The notes below the pieces were generated by a model. It was not told the DNA's origin. It searched no databases and worked only from the letters and a program-made list of their open reading frames with translations. The translations under genes and the position numbers were made by a program. Below are positions 36,892 to 47,866 of a DNA stretch of 64,000 nt, one piece after another. The stretch's first letter is position 1. Every line of letters begins with the position of its first letter. The stretch spans positions 62,001 to 126,000 of the forward strand of contig JACCIC010000222.1 of the NCBI GenBank assembly GCA_018907035.1, given 5' to 3'. Source of the DNA: Sycobia sp. Sy_11 (taxonomy: Eukaryota; Arthropoda; Insecta; Hymenoptera; Epichrysomallidae).

Positions 36892-38515
36892 AGAGCCCGG
36901 CTTACATGTCGCAAAGTATACGCAGATATTCGCCTATGGCGATGCCGGGATAGAGCCGCTTCCCTGCCTACGGGTGTGTGTGCACTACGATAAGGGGGGA
37001 AGAAAGTGTCGTCTCGCTTCTAATACTCCTTTTGTTCGGGTAAAAGCGTCTGTCGTTATATTGGGCGCTCTAAGCTTTGCCGTGCTCTTCTGCTCGTAAG
37101 CAGTGCGGGTGGTCGCGGCTCACGTTTGCACGAGTCTCGTTGGTGCGGCCGGTGCGACTGCAGACTGTGTTACTGGCATAAAAGCCCTCTGACCGACGCT
37201 TGGCTCCAGCTCCGAACGATGCCAATCAGTTGCAATAACGTGATTACACCCGCCTTCCCAGATACTGGGGACTTCGCCAGAAGGCGCGTTTCCTGTTTGT
37301 TTCGCACGGCGTTCGCTTGTTGAGCGTCTTTTTTCTTTCTTTTTTATTTGTTTGATATAACTACACGTGCCGTCTGTTCTGCCTTATTTACTAGCTATTC
37401 GGTTAACTTTTGCGCTCCGCGCAGGTTTTTCGCCAATCCGCTCCTTGAGGTCGCGTGTGGGTGACAAAACTGGGGCGCGCCCGAATGTCAACCTGTGCGC
37501 CTGAAGAAGCGGGGAGACGAGAATCCGGTGCTGTTGTACGCGCGCGTGGCCACACACTGCGGTATTATCGAGACTCCGCGATGTTCCAGGAGTCTATTAC
37601 TTCCCCTGGTGTAGAACCAACAGCCCGTTTGATGCCGCGTGGTGTCGCGAGTGGCGAAGTGTTTGCAGAACAAACAAGCGAAATGTAAAAATAGCAAAGA
37701 TCAAAATGTATTATATAATTTTATTATAACAAAGGTAGAAATCTATTTCTTTTTATTAGCACGTGTCTCGTGTTCAAACGTCAACGAATTTCTGTTTCGC
37801 GGAATTGCGTTTCTAGGCTGCCGCGCATTTAGCCGAAAAAAGGGGGGGCTACTATGCACACACTACCTTTGGCTTACATGTATGTTGGCCATGCCGCTGT
37901 TGCTGCACGCTACTGGTACTGGAAACGGCTGCGCCTGTAGGCTGTTACCCGGCGTGCGCTACTCGATGCTGCTGCTGCGCTGCTATGCGGGTGCGCCTGG
38001 ATGCTGCAAACTGGTGCGCGAGGCTCCTGACGCCGCTGCTGTTGCAGTCGCGTCTGTGCGCTGCAGCCTGGTGTGTGCGGCTCCTACCGCCGCTGCTGCT
38101 GCGGTTGCACCTGTGCACTGCCGCCTGGTGTGCAGTGCAGGCGCGCCTGTGCGCCGGTGTCTGCACTGCTGCGGGAACTTCTGTTGCGGTTTTAGGCTGC
38201 GCTGCTGCTTGCCCGCCGCGTGGCCTTTGTCCGCCGCTGTCTTTATTGTTTGGGTCGACGCTCCTATGCACCGTCGCCTAACTTGATGCTGGCCGCGTGC
38301 TGAAGTCGCCGCTCGCCGTTCCTTTCGTTTTCCATGCGAGCCCGCTGGAAAACCACAAAAAATAAGCAATTGTTTTTGTTTAAAATACCTTGCGGTTGCT
38401 CCTTCCACTGATCCCCAGACTGTTCCGTTGATATTCGCGCAGATGCTGGCGGATTAAATCTGACTCCTCAGAGTGGCGTCTCCACGTGGTGCGTGTTCAG
38501 AGACGGGGTCACTAG
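36892..38515 (-). other. Long leader of the CsRn1-like element with 57-bp tandem repeats
   Basis: About 1.6 kb between the 5' LTR and the gag ATG. It holds a GC-rich block at about 37925-38331. Within it, units such as those starting at 38015 and 38072 repeat with a 57-bp period (19 codons), and a more diverged unit lies to the left near 37958. The 38068-38331 part is the duplicate of 32313-32572. On minus a 108-codon Ala/Arg/Gln-rich frame (37945-38271) runs through the repeats. Next to the LTR, TAGTGACCCCGTC on minus (38500-38512) is a possible primer site, but I could not assign a tRNA. Confidence 0.6.
38068..38331 (-). repeat. Leader copy of the 260-bp segment
   Basis: Near-identical to 32313-32572, with a few substitutions and small indels. 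Its presence at both ends of the internal region is not normal LTR-element layout and suggests template switching or recombination. Confidence 0.8.
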
Positions 38516-38839
38516 TGTAGGTATTGCTCAGTCTGATCACTGCGCGACCGCCTACGCGTCGGTCGTAAAAGGGGATTGCAGAAAGAAACACGGTGTATAA
38601 TAATTAACAATAAGGTTTATTAACACGATACAAGATACTTTGTCTACTGGTGAGAGTGAGCGATCCAGTGCTGCCGAGGACAGAACAGGAATGCCCACCA
38701 GCCGCTGCCCACGCTGTGCTGCCCACGGCCCCCTTCACCTGGTCGGAGGCACCGCCGTTCTCTATATTTCGTACATAGTTATGCGCTTAAGCGCATGCGC
38801 GTGGTTGTCGTGAGATTGTGCCCATGCACAGTCCCTACA
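38516..38839 (-). repeat. 5' LTR of the CsRn1-like element
   Basis: 324 bp, TGTAGGTATTG to GTCCCTACA on plus, with TG...CA ends and matching inverted tips (TGTAGG/CCTACA). On minus it carries an AATAAA (38616-38621 complement), and an internal hairpin CGACCG/CGGTCG (about 38545-38566) is conserved in the other LTR remnant. Confidence 0.85.
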
Positions 38840-39325
38840 ATATTTATTAAGAAAATTTACAATGCTTACGTTTAATATATGTCTCTTAAAACTAAAGAAA
38901 CTCTGTATATTAAATTAAACTGAAATGGCGAAATCTTTGTTTAAGATAAACATTTTTATTTTATTATATAACATATTATATTTTCTTCTTCAAATATTAA
39001 TAAAAAAATAATAATAATGGCACAATAGGGAACAATTGTACTTTACGTACAATCATAACATTTATAGATAGCTGTTTTAGTTACATAGATATGGTTATAA
39101 AAGAAATTTTAATACATTGAATTGATTATTTTAAAATTACATTTGTTGCTTTTTGGAAAATGATTTTGTTAATTTATACTTTTTAATTTATTCGATTTAA
39201 GTAAATTCTTTTTAGATAATTAAGGTTTTTTTAACAAATGTATTTATTTAAAATTTACAATTTCTTTCAATGCTAAGTAAAATTATCTATAAGAATATAG
39301 ATTTATATATAGAATGGTTTTTTCT
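38840..39325 (+). repeat. MITE-like repeat, copy A
   Basis: From about 38925 this aligns in the same orientation with 48655-49060 (GAAATGGCGAAAT through ATATAGATTTATA). It lacks the left inverted arm seen in copy B. Directly after it (39326-39395) is a block that in copy B lies on the other side (48497-48565), so the pieces are permuted or tandem. Confidence 0.65.
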
Positions 39326-39388
39326 AAAAACGATATCAAAAATTATTCCAATTTATTAAACAGTTAAATCATATCTATATAAAAATAT

Positions 39389-39497
39389 TTTATATATCAT
39401 ATCATATGATATAATATATCATATCATATATCATATCATATCATACTTCGTATCATATCATATCATCATATCATATCATTATATCATATCATATTAT
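39389..39497. repeat. ATATC/ATCAT pentamer satellite
   Basis: About 110 bp of imperfect ATATC-type repeats (for example CATATCATATCATA). This is distinct from the TA microsatellites elsewhere in the window. Confidence 0.9.
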
Positions 39498-39504
39498 ACT
39501 GATT

Positions 39505-39725
39505 TATAAAGACAAAGCGTGTATTTGTGTGTACGTGGTACACGAGCAAACTACTGAACCGATTGTTCTGAAATTTGACATATAGATTCTATATTATTTT
39601 GGGAAGGACATAGGCTATGTTTTTTCTTGATAATCATTTTACTTTTAATAGTAAATTAAACTAACAGTTTTAATGGTCAGTTTCACCAGCGGCCACTAGG
39701 TGGCGTCTTGAATCACGAACATCAA
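39505..39725 (+). mobile_element. Possible Helitron-like remnant
   Basis: It contains AAACTACTGAACCGATT followed by GAAATTTGACATATAG, and then GGACATAGGCTATGTTTTT. I recall this word order from interspersed Helitron-type repeats of insects. It sits next to a short-period satellite, as such elements often do. No Rep/helicase or clear termini are visible. Confidence 0.3.
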
Positions 39726-40433
39726 CTCAATATAGGCGGCTTAAAGTATTAATACCAGGCCAGCTCAAGTGAATGTTCATATCCAACTTTGGGATTCTTT
39801 GGGATTCTTCTGGGATTTTTTGTTCTTCAGATTAATCTGACACTACTCTCACGCTTTATGGATATCTTTTGATATTTGTACATTTTATTTTCTCTTACGT
39901 GGGAAAATCTCTCTCTCTCTCTCTCTCTCTCCCTCCCTATCTATCTACCTTTCTGCTTCTCTTATAAAATGGTTCTGTATGCCAAATCATACTGAATATA
40001 GTATGTGAGGACAAATTATATTTTTATTTTTATACATTCTATTAACTTCAGAATTTTGACAAGTGACTATGTTTTTTTAGTTCGAACAAAAGAAATGATG
40101 GCAAAATAGGATTCTTTACCAACAATCTCGAAACTATGTATATATAAATAAAATATATCGTCACTTCTGCATAAAAAGGTAATATCCATCGCCTATTTAA
40201 AAAATATGCTATGCGCATACCAACATTTTGCTTGAATTTCAGTTAACATCACTACGAAAATATTCACGGTATTTAATTGAAAAAACGGAAATATAAAAAG
40301 TATATATATATATATATATTGTATGTATATTATATTGTACATGTTATATATACATATTTTAAATACGGTTTCTACTGAGTGATACTGTATTGACGTGTAT
40401 GTTGATTACGATATTCCGTTGCCTCACTCAAGA
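39726..40433. other. Non-coding spacer
   Basis: A TC microsatellite at about 39908-39932 and a TA run near 40305-40318. I see nothing else. Confidence 0.5.
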
Positions 40434-40820
40434 CGACTTCTATACGTAGTTGTGTGTTCGGATGATAGAATGCGATGTCCAGGTGTCTGGGCGATTTCTA
40501 CGGGGAATATTGTATTTGGTTGATGGAAAACGAGATCCAGGTATGAGGAATTCAACTTACATGGGAAGATTTGTGTTGTGATGGTAAAATATGATATCTA
40601 GGTCTTTCCGAACTACTTCTACGGGGAGTATTGTATTTAGTCGTTAGAAAGCGATGCTAGCTTTCTCGGTCCGACTTCTACTGGGACTATCGTGTTTAGT
40701 TGGTAGGAAACGATGTTTAGGTATATCGGAACAACTTCTAGGGGCAGTTGCATGTTCGGATGATAGAATGCGATTTCCAGGTGTTTTGGAACGCCTTCTA
40801 ACGGGGAATTTCTTGTTCGG
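40434..40820. repeat. Minisatellite, about 60-bp unit, about 6.5 copies
   Basis: Units begin GACTTCTAC-GGGG at about 40434, 40491, 40551, 40611, 40670, 40730 and 40790. Each contains GTTYGG-TGATAGAA and GATGTCCAGGT-like words. Units have diverged, so the array is old. It ends exactly where the truncated BEL 2 LTR begins. The frame at 40654-40917 is repeat sequence, not a gene. Confidence 0.8.
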
Positions 40821-41583
40821 ACAATTTGAGTCAGAAATTAAATTAATTTATAGGCTCGTGGAGAAATGCCTAGTAGGCATAAAAACCCCACGAAACATGT
40901 ATTTATTTTTTGATTGAGATTTGTCTGATGCGCATAATGTGCTATTGCACTTATTCGTATTAGGCGCTATGGCGCTACGCTTGTACCGTATTGACGGTAA
41001 GCACGGGGCCCAGGTGGACAAATAGTTGTCCTTTATAGTCGTATAATCGTATAATCGTGTATATTGAAATGTATGAATGTATTGAATGAATTGTGAATGA
41101 CTAAATATAAAGTAAATGGTAGAATTTAACAAATTAAAAAATGATGTAATTAACGCGAACGTATTATTAGTATAATAATTTAAAAGCGTGCAATCGCAAG
41201 TAGATCTGAACTCTACGAAAGATCGCGCTGAACTGACTCTTAAATTCGATGGGCCCGATCATCACGATCACGCGCTCAAGGCCTACGATGGCTCGATCGC
41301 TAGAGCGAAGGACTAGTAACTTGGTGATCCGAGTTCAAATCCCGGTCTCGGCTGATTGACACAAGCACCGCTGTAATAATTTACATGTGCTTTGTTTACA
41401 AACACATCGTAGACCTCCGTCGCTGATTAGCACCAATATTTGGAAGCATAAATAGAGCGACGTTAAAAAACAAAAAAAAAAAAAAAAAAAAAAAGATCAC
41501 GCGCTCTTTGTGAGCATATGAAACCGATATCTTGAGACAAAACAAACCCGAATTCATTGAACTAAACTTCCGTCTACGGAACA
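40821..41583 (-). repeat. BEL 2 3' LTR, truncated and carrying a SINE
   Basis: It matches 47952-48485 apart from the insert at 41278-41506. The first 85 bp of the LTR (47867-47951 in the other copy) are absent at the minisatellite junction. It ends ACGGAACA, followed by a purine-rich GGCGGGAATA on minus, the polypurine-tract position. Confidence 0.9.
41278..41494 (+). mobile_element. tRNA-derived SINE with poly-A tail
   Basis: A 217-bp insert in the BEL 2 LTR. Its head folds like a tRNA: an A-box-like TGGCTCGATCGCTAGAGCG at 41289-41307 and a B-box GAGTTCAAATCCC at 41331-41343, spaced as in polymerase III genes. The anticodon position reads AGT, so a tRNA-Thr origin is possible. A tRNA-unrelated body follows and then about 23 A residues. 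The 12-bp GATCACGCGCTC flanks it at 41266-41277 and 41495-41506. The other LTR has a single GATCACGCGCTC at this site (about 48395-48406), the empty site. It would have been moved by LINE machinery. Confidence 0.9.
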
Positions 41584-41763
41584 TATTCCCGCCGTTGAGA
41601 ATATAACGATCAACTTTTTAATTTTTTAAAATACAAGAATTATGCGCGAAAATACAATAGTGATACATTAATGGACTATATAGAATTGCATATACATAAA
41701 CTGACAAGCTACATAATGAAATAGATACAAGAATGTAATAATTTTTAAAAGTATAATAATTTT

Positions 41764-44700
41764 TTAATCTGAAATCTCGTTTAGTAACGGGCAAAGCATT
41801 CTAGCGTTGCGTTTCACAATTTTTCACGTTTGAACAGCAGCTACACGAACAATGCCATCATCTCCAGGGTGCACATCCACGACTCGTCCAAGCCTCCATT
41901 AAGCACAAGGCTGACTTTTATCAATTATGATAACAACTGTATTTGTTTTCAGTTCTGCATAATTTTTTGACCATTTTTGTCTTTTTTGCAACTCCGACAA
42001 ATATTCAAGTTGCCAACGCTTCCAAAAATCTTGTCGTGATTTTGTAATTAATTTCCAAGATGTTAAGCGATTTTCTGGAACATTCAAATAATTATTTTCA
42101 GGTAGCATATTGAAAGGTCGTCCTATTAAAAAATGAGCAGAAGTTAATGCTAGGGGATCGTTTGGATCTGTGCATAAAGGGCAAAGTGGTCGAGAATTAA
42201 GGATTGATTCTATCTCTATTGCAAAAGTATTCAACTCTTCAAAAGTATATAAACGATCGCCTAAAACTTTGCGGAAATGATGCTTGAAAGATTTCACAGC
42301 AGCTTCCCATATTCCGCCAAAATGAGGTGATAGAGACGGATTAAAATGCCAAGAAATTCTTTTACTTATAGAAAAATCATATATTTGTGTTTTAAAATCT
42401 TCAGATTGGATTAATGCATATAGCTCCCGCAATTCATTTCTCGCACCTACAAAATTTGTACCATTATCAGAGTATAAGTGTAAAGGAATAACTCTCCGTC
42501 CTATAAAACGTTTCAAAGCAGCTAAAAAAGCTTCAGTTATTAAATCACTTACGATTTCTATATGTACGGCCTTAATGGACATACAAATAAAAACGCAGCC
42601 GTAAATCTTTATTCGGCCTCGATTTCTACGCTTTCTTTCTTTAATAAACATAGGACCAAAAAAATCCACGCCTATGTGATGAAACGGAGTCGCGTTTTCT
42701 AATCTAAATTTCGGTAAATTAGACATTTTGTAATTAATTGGCTCAGCTTTGAATCTGGTACATCGCACGCATTGTCTTATGACCTTACGAACTTGGTTTC
42801 TTCCGTCGAGTAACCAAAAACGATGTATTTCATACAAAGTCGATTGTATGCCGGGATGATAATTTTTTTCATGCGTTTCCTGAATAATCAGATCGGAGAT
42901 GTAATGATAAGAAGGCAATATGATGGGATGTTTCTCATTTGATGAAAGGTTCGCATTATGCAATCTGCCTCCCACTTTTAATATACCATATTTATCAGTA
43001 ATAGGATTTAGCGCAGGTAACTTTGTGCCCTTTGATTCATTCCCATTTTTTAAATGCTTTATATCCTTTGCAAAATATGATTGTTGAATGAGTTTTAATA
43101 CTCGACATTCTGCGTTTTTTATTTCCTGTATCGAGAGAGGTCCCTTATTTTTATTAATTGATAGAAATCTTAAACAGTACATAAGAACTCGAAGTAGACA
43201 TGAATAGGACGAAAATCGTGTAAATATGTCCTTAAAATTAATGCTTGTAATCAAACAAATATTTTTTCGTAAACTCGGTAGTTGTTTTACCGAACATTGT
43301 ATTAGAATAGGCCATTGTGATTCTGATATTTTTAGCCATGCAGGACCGTGAAACCAAGATTCATTTCGTAAAAATTCTTGAGGTAACTGTCCGCGAGATA
43401 ACGCGTCCACGGGATTATTTTCAGTTCGAACGTGTTGCCATTCAATATTTTTACATACCTCCAGAATTTCTGCGACTGGATTGGCTTTGAACTGTTTTAA
43501 CTCATTAGGAATTTTCTTTAGCCAACACAAAACAATCATTGAATCCGACCAGAAAATTATTTTATCGGGATTAAAAATAAAAGTATTTTGAGCTTCGCGA
43601 TATAAGCGAGCTAGTGTTAGCGCACCACATAATTCGAGCCGAGGGATCGTAATATTTTGCTCTCGCGCAGTGTTTGTTTCTTTCAAAGGCGCGATGCGCG
43701 CCTTGGCACACAATAAGCACACGGCGATGTTTCCTTTATTATCAATCGATCTTATATATAAACATGCATCATAGCTAATGTTACTGGCGTCACAGAACCC
43801 GTGAATTTCTATGTATTCTGTTTGTTCGAGTAATAAATATCGCGTAATCGAAAGTTGATCTAAAAGATTTAACTGTTCTGCGAACGAGATCCACCAAGAA
43901 TATAAAGCGCTTGGAACAGATTCGTTCCAATCGATCTTAGACTTCCAGCATTCTTGCATTATGATCTTTGCATAAAGTAAAACTGGCCCAAGCATACCCA
44001 AAGGATCAAAAATTTTTGCAATTTCTGATAATGTATGTCGTTTTGTTATAATACTCGGAAACTCGGTTGGCTTAACTGTATACAAAAATACATCGCGATG
44101 TGCATTCCATGAAATTTGTAAGGTATTTCTTATAGAATTTTCGTTTTTTAAAAATTGAATGTCTAAAAGCCGTTGATTTAAATTTTCAAGAGCTTGCGAA
44201 TTGTTTGAGGCCCATTGTCTAATAGTAAATCCCCCGCGCTTTAATATATTAATCGTTTCATTTCGAATACTTATCAATTTTTCTAAATTCTGAGCTCCGG
44301 TTAATAAGTCGTCAACGTATAAATCGCGTTGTAGAATTTCCGCGCCGATTGGATAATTTAATCTTTCATCATCCGCGAGACTTTGTATTGTTCTTATTAC
44401 GAGGAACGGTGCTGACGATACGCCGAAAGTTACAGTATTTAATTCGAAAACGGATAATTTATTGTTATAATATCAAAATACTCTTTGATATCGCCGATCA
44501 TCGGGATGTACCCAGATTTGCCTATACATTTTCTCGATCTCGGCTACAAGCATGTATTTATAATTGCGGAATCTGAGTAGTTGCTCTAATAATTTGTCTT
44601 GTATTGTCGGACCGGTCATTAATGTATTGTTTAAAGACATCGACTTATTTGTTTGAGCCGAAGCATCGAAAACAACACGTACTTTTGTTGTAGCACTCGT

Positions 44701-45118
44701 AAGCTTTATTACTGCGTGATAAGGCATATAATAACCGTGTTTAGATTCGTGCGAAATTAAACTTATATATCCTAATTCTATATACTCTTGCATAATTCGC
44801 TCATATTCTAATTTCAACATTGAATTATCGTCAAGTTTTTTCTTTATATTATAAAAGCGACTTAATGCTATCGAACGCGAATCGCCAAAGTCTCTCTCGG
44901 TTGATCTGAAAAGTAATCTAACAATATATTTACCATTTTTATCTCTAATAGTATTTTCAACGTAATGTGTTTCGCATTCTATAAACTCATTCATCATAGA
45001 TCTCCTTGCAGTCGTCTCGTCAAGTTTTCAGAATTTTTCAATTTGGTCTTTTAATTCGACTATTTTACAAGCTACTGTGTTTTTATTATACGGAGCGATA
45101 CCGCCTACAACTACCCAA
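41764..45118 (-). pseudogene. pol: BEL 2 pol: RT, RNase H, integrase, C-terminal domain
   Basis: One frame on minus from about 45118 to a TAA at 41764-41766. RT motifs are YYMPYHAVIK, VVFDASAQTNKS, NNTLMTGPTIQD and the catalytic YVDDLL (about 44310). RNase H has [24 protein letters not shown] and a SDS motif. The integrase zinc domain ([12 protein letters not shown] ... CVRCTRF, about 42750-42890) and core ([25 protein letters not shown]) are intact, followed by the C-terminal domain with GRVVDVHPGDDG. In-frame stops are TGA 45028-45030, TGA 44473-44475, TAA 41899-41901 and TGA 41824-41826. A run of eight A residues near 45126-45133 shifts the frame between protease and RT. Confidence 0.93.
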
Positions 45119-45119
45119 T

Positions 45120-45608
45120 CTAGCTGCGTTTTTTTTGTAAATATAAGTCACTATTATTATGAGAAGGATTAATTTGCCCGATTGACAGTAATGATAATGT
45201 TGCACCGGATCCTATTAGCATATCTACTTTTTGCGGTATATAAAAACAAGGGTCGGCTAATTTAATATTAGAAGGTAATTCAATTAATGTGCGCGGAAAA
45301 ACTTCACTCGGTACTTCATCTGCTATTTGAGGAATTATTAAAAAGCATAATTTTTTATTGTAACTATTATGTATTGAATGAAATGATATTTTTATTACCC
45401 CCTTTGTTATTGTATTTAAACCATGAATTGCGATAGCGAGAGTGCATGGATATATTGGTAAATTTAGCCGGCGAGCAAAATCCTCTGTAATAAAGTGTGC
45501 TGTAGTACATGTGTCTAATATAGCACGACATTGTATAAATTGTCCCTGCTTATTTTTTACGCGTACAGCAGCACTCATCATAAGTTGAGATAGTGTAGGT
45601 GGAACCAA
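45120..45608 (-). pseudogene. BEL 2 aspartic protease domain
   Basis: 162 codons on minus. The active site reads AILDTCTTAHFITEDFA, keeping the Asp in the DTC form used by some BEL lineages. Then come ELPSNIKLADP and the second motif DMLIGSG. It ends at a stop caused by the A-run frameshift, and the next frame enters RT. This domain would cleave the polyprotein. Confidence 0.8.
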
Positions 45609-45629
45609 ATTAACAGCAAAGATTGATAG

Positions 45630-46894
45630 TCAACTATTTTCTGTGTTTGTTTGTTTACTCGCAGGTTTGTTTAAAACATTTATTTGATTTTTCTTTTGCA
45701 AAATATTAGAAATATCGTGTAAAAGAATTATGAAATTTATTGCAAATTTTGCAGCGTGACGTAAAATTACATGTGCCAGTCTGTTTTCGTAGACAGTGCG
45801 GCAAACATTGCATTTTTTAACGATTTTCCATGTTTTATTTACAGGCATTTTAACAAATTCTGCATATCGATATAACCCATATTTTCCTTTACACACGGAA
45901 CATTGTGAAAATGTTTGAGTTGTTAAAACACGTCCACCGAATTCATTTTTCTGATCTTAGAAAGAGGAGAATCAAATTTGTAACGTCTTTTATTATTATT
46001 ATTTTTTATCTCATTTTTAACATGAGAAGTATTCTGTTCCAGCGTACAAAGTCGAAAGGCAGTTTCAGAAACAAATTTGTATATGTCGTCGAGTTTTTGA
46101 GATTCATCTAGCGATAAATGCTCTTCCCATTTGCCGCGAATTTTTGTCGGTAGCGTGCGCTCAATAATTCGTATTATTATGTGTTCGTTCGGATGTACGT
46201 CTAATGTGGCAAGCATGTTTAAATGTTGTCGTATATCATCCATTAATTTTATTAAAACCTTATGAGAAGCTTTCGTCGATATAGGTGTTTCAATAATAGC
46301 GTCTAAATGCTTTGCGATTAAAATTCGCTTTTTATCGTACGAATCTAATAAAAGTTTCCATGCGTTTTCGTAATTTTCAGCACTAACATTGTATACGGAA
46401 ATTTTATTTAGTGCTTCATCTTTCAGCGAATCCTTTAGATAAATAAATTTTTGTAAATTTGACAAATCCGAACATTTATCGATCATTGCAATGAAAGTAT
46501 TTTTAAATGTTAGTCAATTTTCTAAATTGCCATCAAATTTCGGAAGTTCTGCTACTGGTAATTTTAGACGCCGCGAAGATTTTTCAATTATTATTGGCGT
46601 TGAATCTTTATTACATGATGATGTTGTTGGCTGTTGAATACACTCGATTTTAGACGCGAGACCATAATATCGATCTTGAATGTCGTTAAATTCTTTCAAA
46701 TGTTCATTTTTGGGGTTTATTATTTATTATTCGTCGTTTAACTCTTCATAAGCATGAAATAATTCTGTTACACGTTTTAAACGTAATTTTTTATTAGATG
46801 TATCAATTTTTTCATTCGTAATGATATTTTCTAAGTTCTTTATTTGGGTTTTGAGCATTGAACGCTTTTGTGTAATATATTTTACACAAGACAT
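45630..46894 (-). pseudogene. gag: BEL 2 gag
   Basis: Starts at the ATG at 46894 (MSCVKYITQKR on minus). Two consecutive TAA codons at about 46723-46728 sit in a TAATAA-rich expansion. The gag core has LPVAELPKFDGN, then a TGA at 46511-46513 where the family has Trp, then KFIYLKDSLKDEA. A stop at about 45923 and frameshifts follow. The zinc-finger part (C-x2-C ... KICNKFHNS) is readable by changing frame near 45790. All changes look like decay. Confidence 0.85.
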
Positions 46895-47127
46895 TTTGAA
46901 CTAAGTTTTAAATTAAAAATTTTATTATTTATAAATGTTTGTAACTACGCAGATCGATAGTAAGAATATCCTAAATAAACGCGTTATATTATAATAAACA
47001 AATCGACGCTGAATACACGTGAAATGAGAGAAAGGGACAAGGAAAATCAAGTTACAGCTCATCTTAATTTAACGTATTGAGTCATATACACAATGCGAGT
47101 AGAATTCTTTTAAATTGGCGATGAAGT

Positions 47128-47178
<51 letters not shown>

Positions 47179-47866
47179 ACAAAGTATATATATATATAAG
47201 AAAATCAATATTTTAATGAATAATACATATTTTAATGAAATAATAAAAAAAAGGTTAATCAAATTTTTAAAGTACTGAAAAATCTTAAAATAATAAGATA
47301 AATATATAAAATTTAACTTTTAAATTAATAATTGCAAACTTTAATATGTGATGCGAATATTTATTTTCTACAAAATAAAGCAAATGTATTTTTAAATCTT
47401 ATTTAATCTAATAAAACGTACATGAACAATTATTTAATATCTTTGATAAATTCTTAAATAATAATATCTTGAATAAATTCTACAGCCGAATAATTATTTT
47501 AATGAATAAATAAACAAAAAACAAACATGTTATTTCCATTAATTTATTTATAACTAAATGCTATATATGTTTCAACAAATTATGTAGAACTAAATAGTAT
47601 ATATATTTTCACTAAACTATTTATACCTAAATGCTATATATTTTACTAAATTATGTATAACTAAATAGTATATATATTTTCACTAAATTAAGTACTTAAC
47701 TTAAAAGTTGTATGATGCTCCCTGGATGGCTAAACTGGAGGAATCGTTTTGGCAAATAAGATAACCCCTGGAGATGATTTTCTTGCTAAGATGATCATTG
47801 TATATGATTCGAATAATTTTATAATTTATCACACGCGTGAATAGACCTCACAGGAGGCACCAAAAA
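46895..47866 (-). repeat. BEL 2 leader with microsatellite and about 36-bp tandem repeats
   Basis: A TA run at about 47130-47174. Four tandem units of about 34-38 bp lie at about 47546-47690, alternating TATTTATAACTAAATGC and TATGTATAACTAAATAG forms. No ORF. On minus, TGGTGCCTCCTGTGAGG (about 47846-47862) lies four bases inside the 5' LTR and is the likely primer-binding site. I could not name the tRNA. Confidence 0.6.

Larger units (their letters stand above)
32208..38839 (-). mobile_element. CsRn1-like Ty3/gypsy retrotransposon lacking PR-RT-RNase H
   Basis: Minus strand. A complete 5' LTR (38516-38839) and the terminal 105 bp of a 3' LTR (32208-32312) bracket gag, integrase and a third ORF. 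The gag finger has the spacing C-x3-H-x8-C-x3-C. This CHCC form, with the integrase sequence (SYHPAANG, LVLLGLRT-type and YGTTL motifs), points to the CsRn1 lineage rather than typical gypsy. ATAT at 32204-32207 and 38840-38843 may be a 4-bp target duplication, though it is weak in AT-rich DNA. The whole element is more GC-rich than its flanks. Missing domains and several stops make it non-autonomous. Confidence 0.85.

Noticed and set aside
37639..38286. 215-codon plus-strand Cys/Leu-rich ORF
   Set aside because: It runs antisense through the GC-rich tandem repeats in the leader of a minus-strand retrotransposon. The long frame follows from the 57-bp (multiple of three) repeat and base composition.
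41280..41350. Free-standing tRNA gene
   Set aside because: The tRNA-like head is followed by an unrelated body and a poly-A tail and is flanked by a target duplication. It is a SINE.
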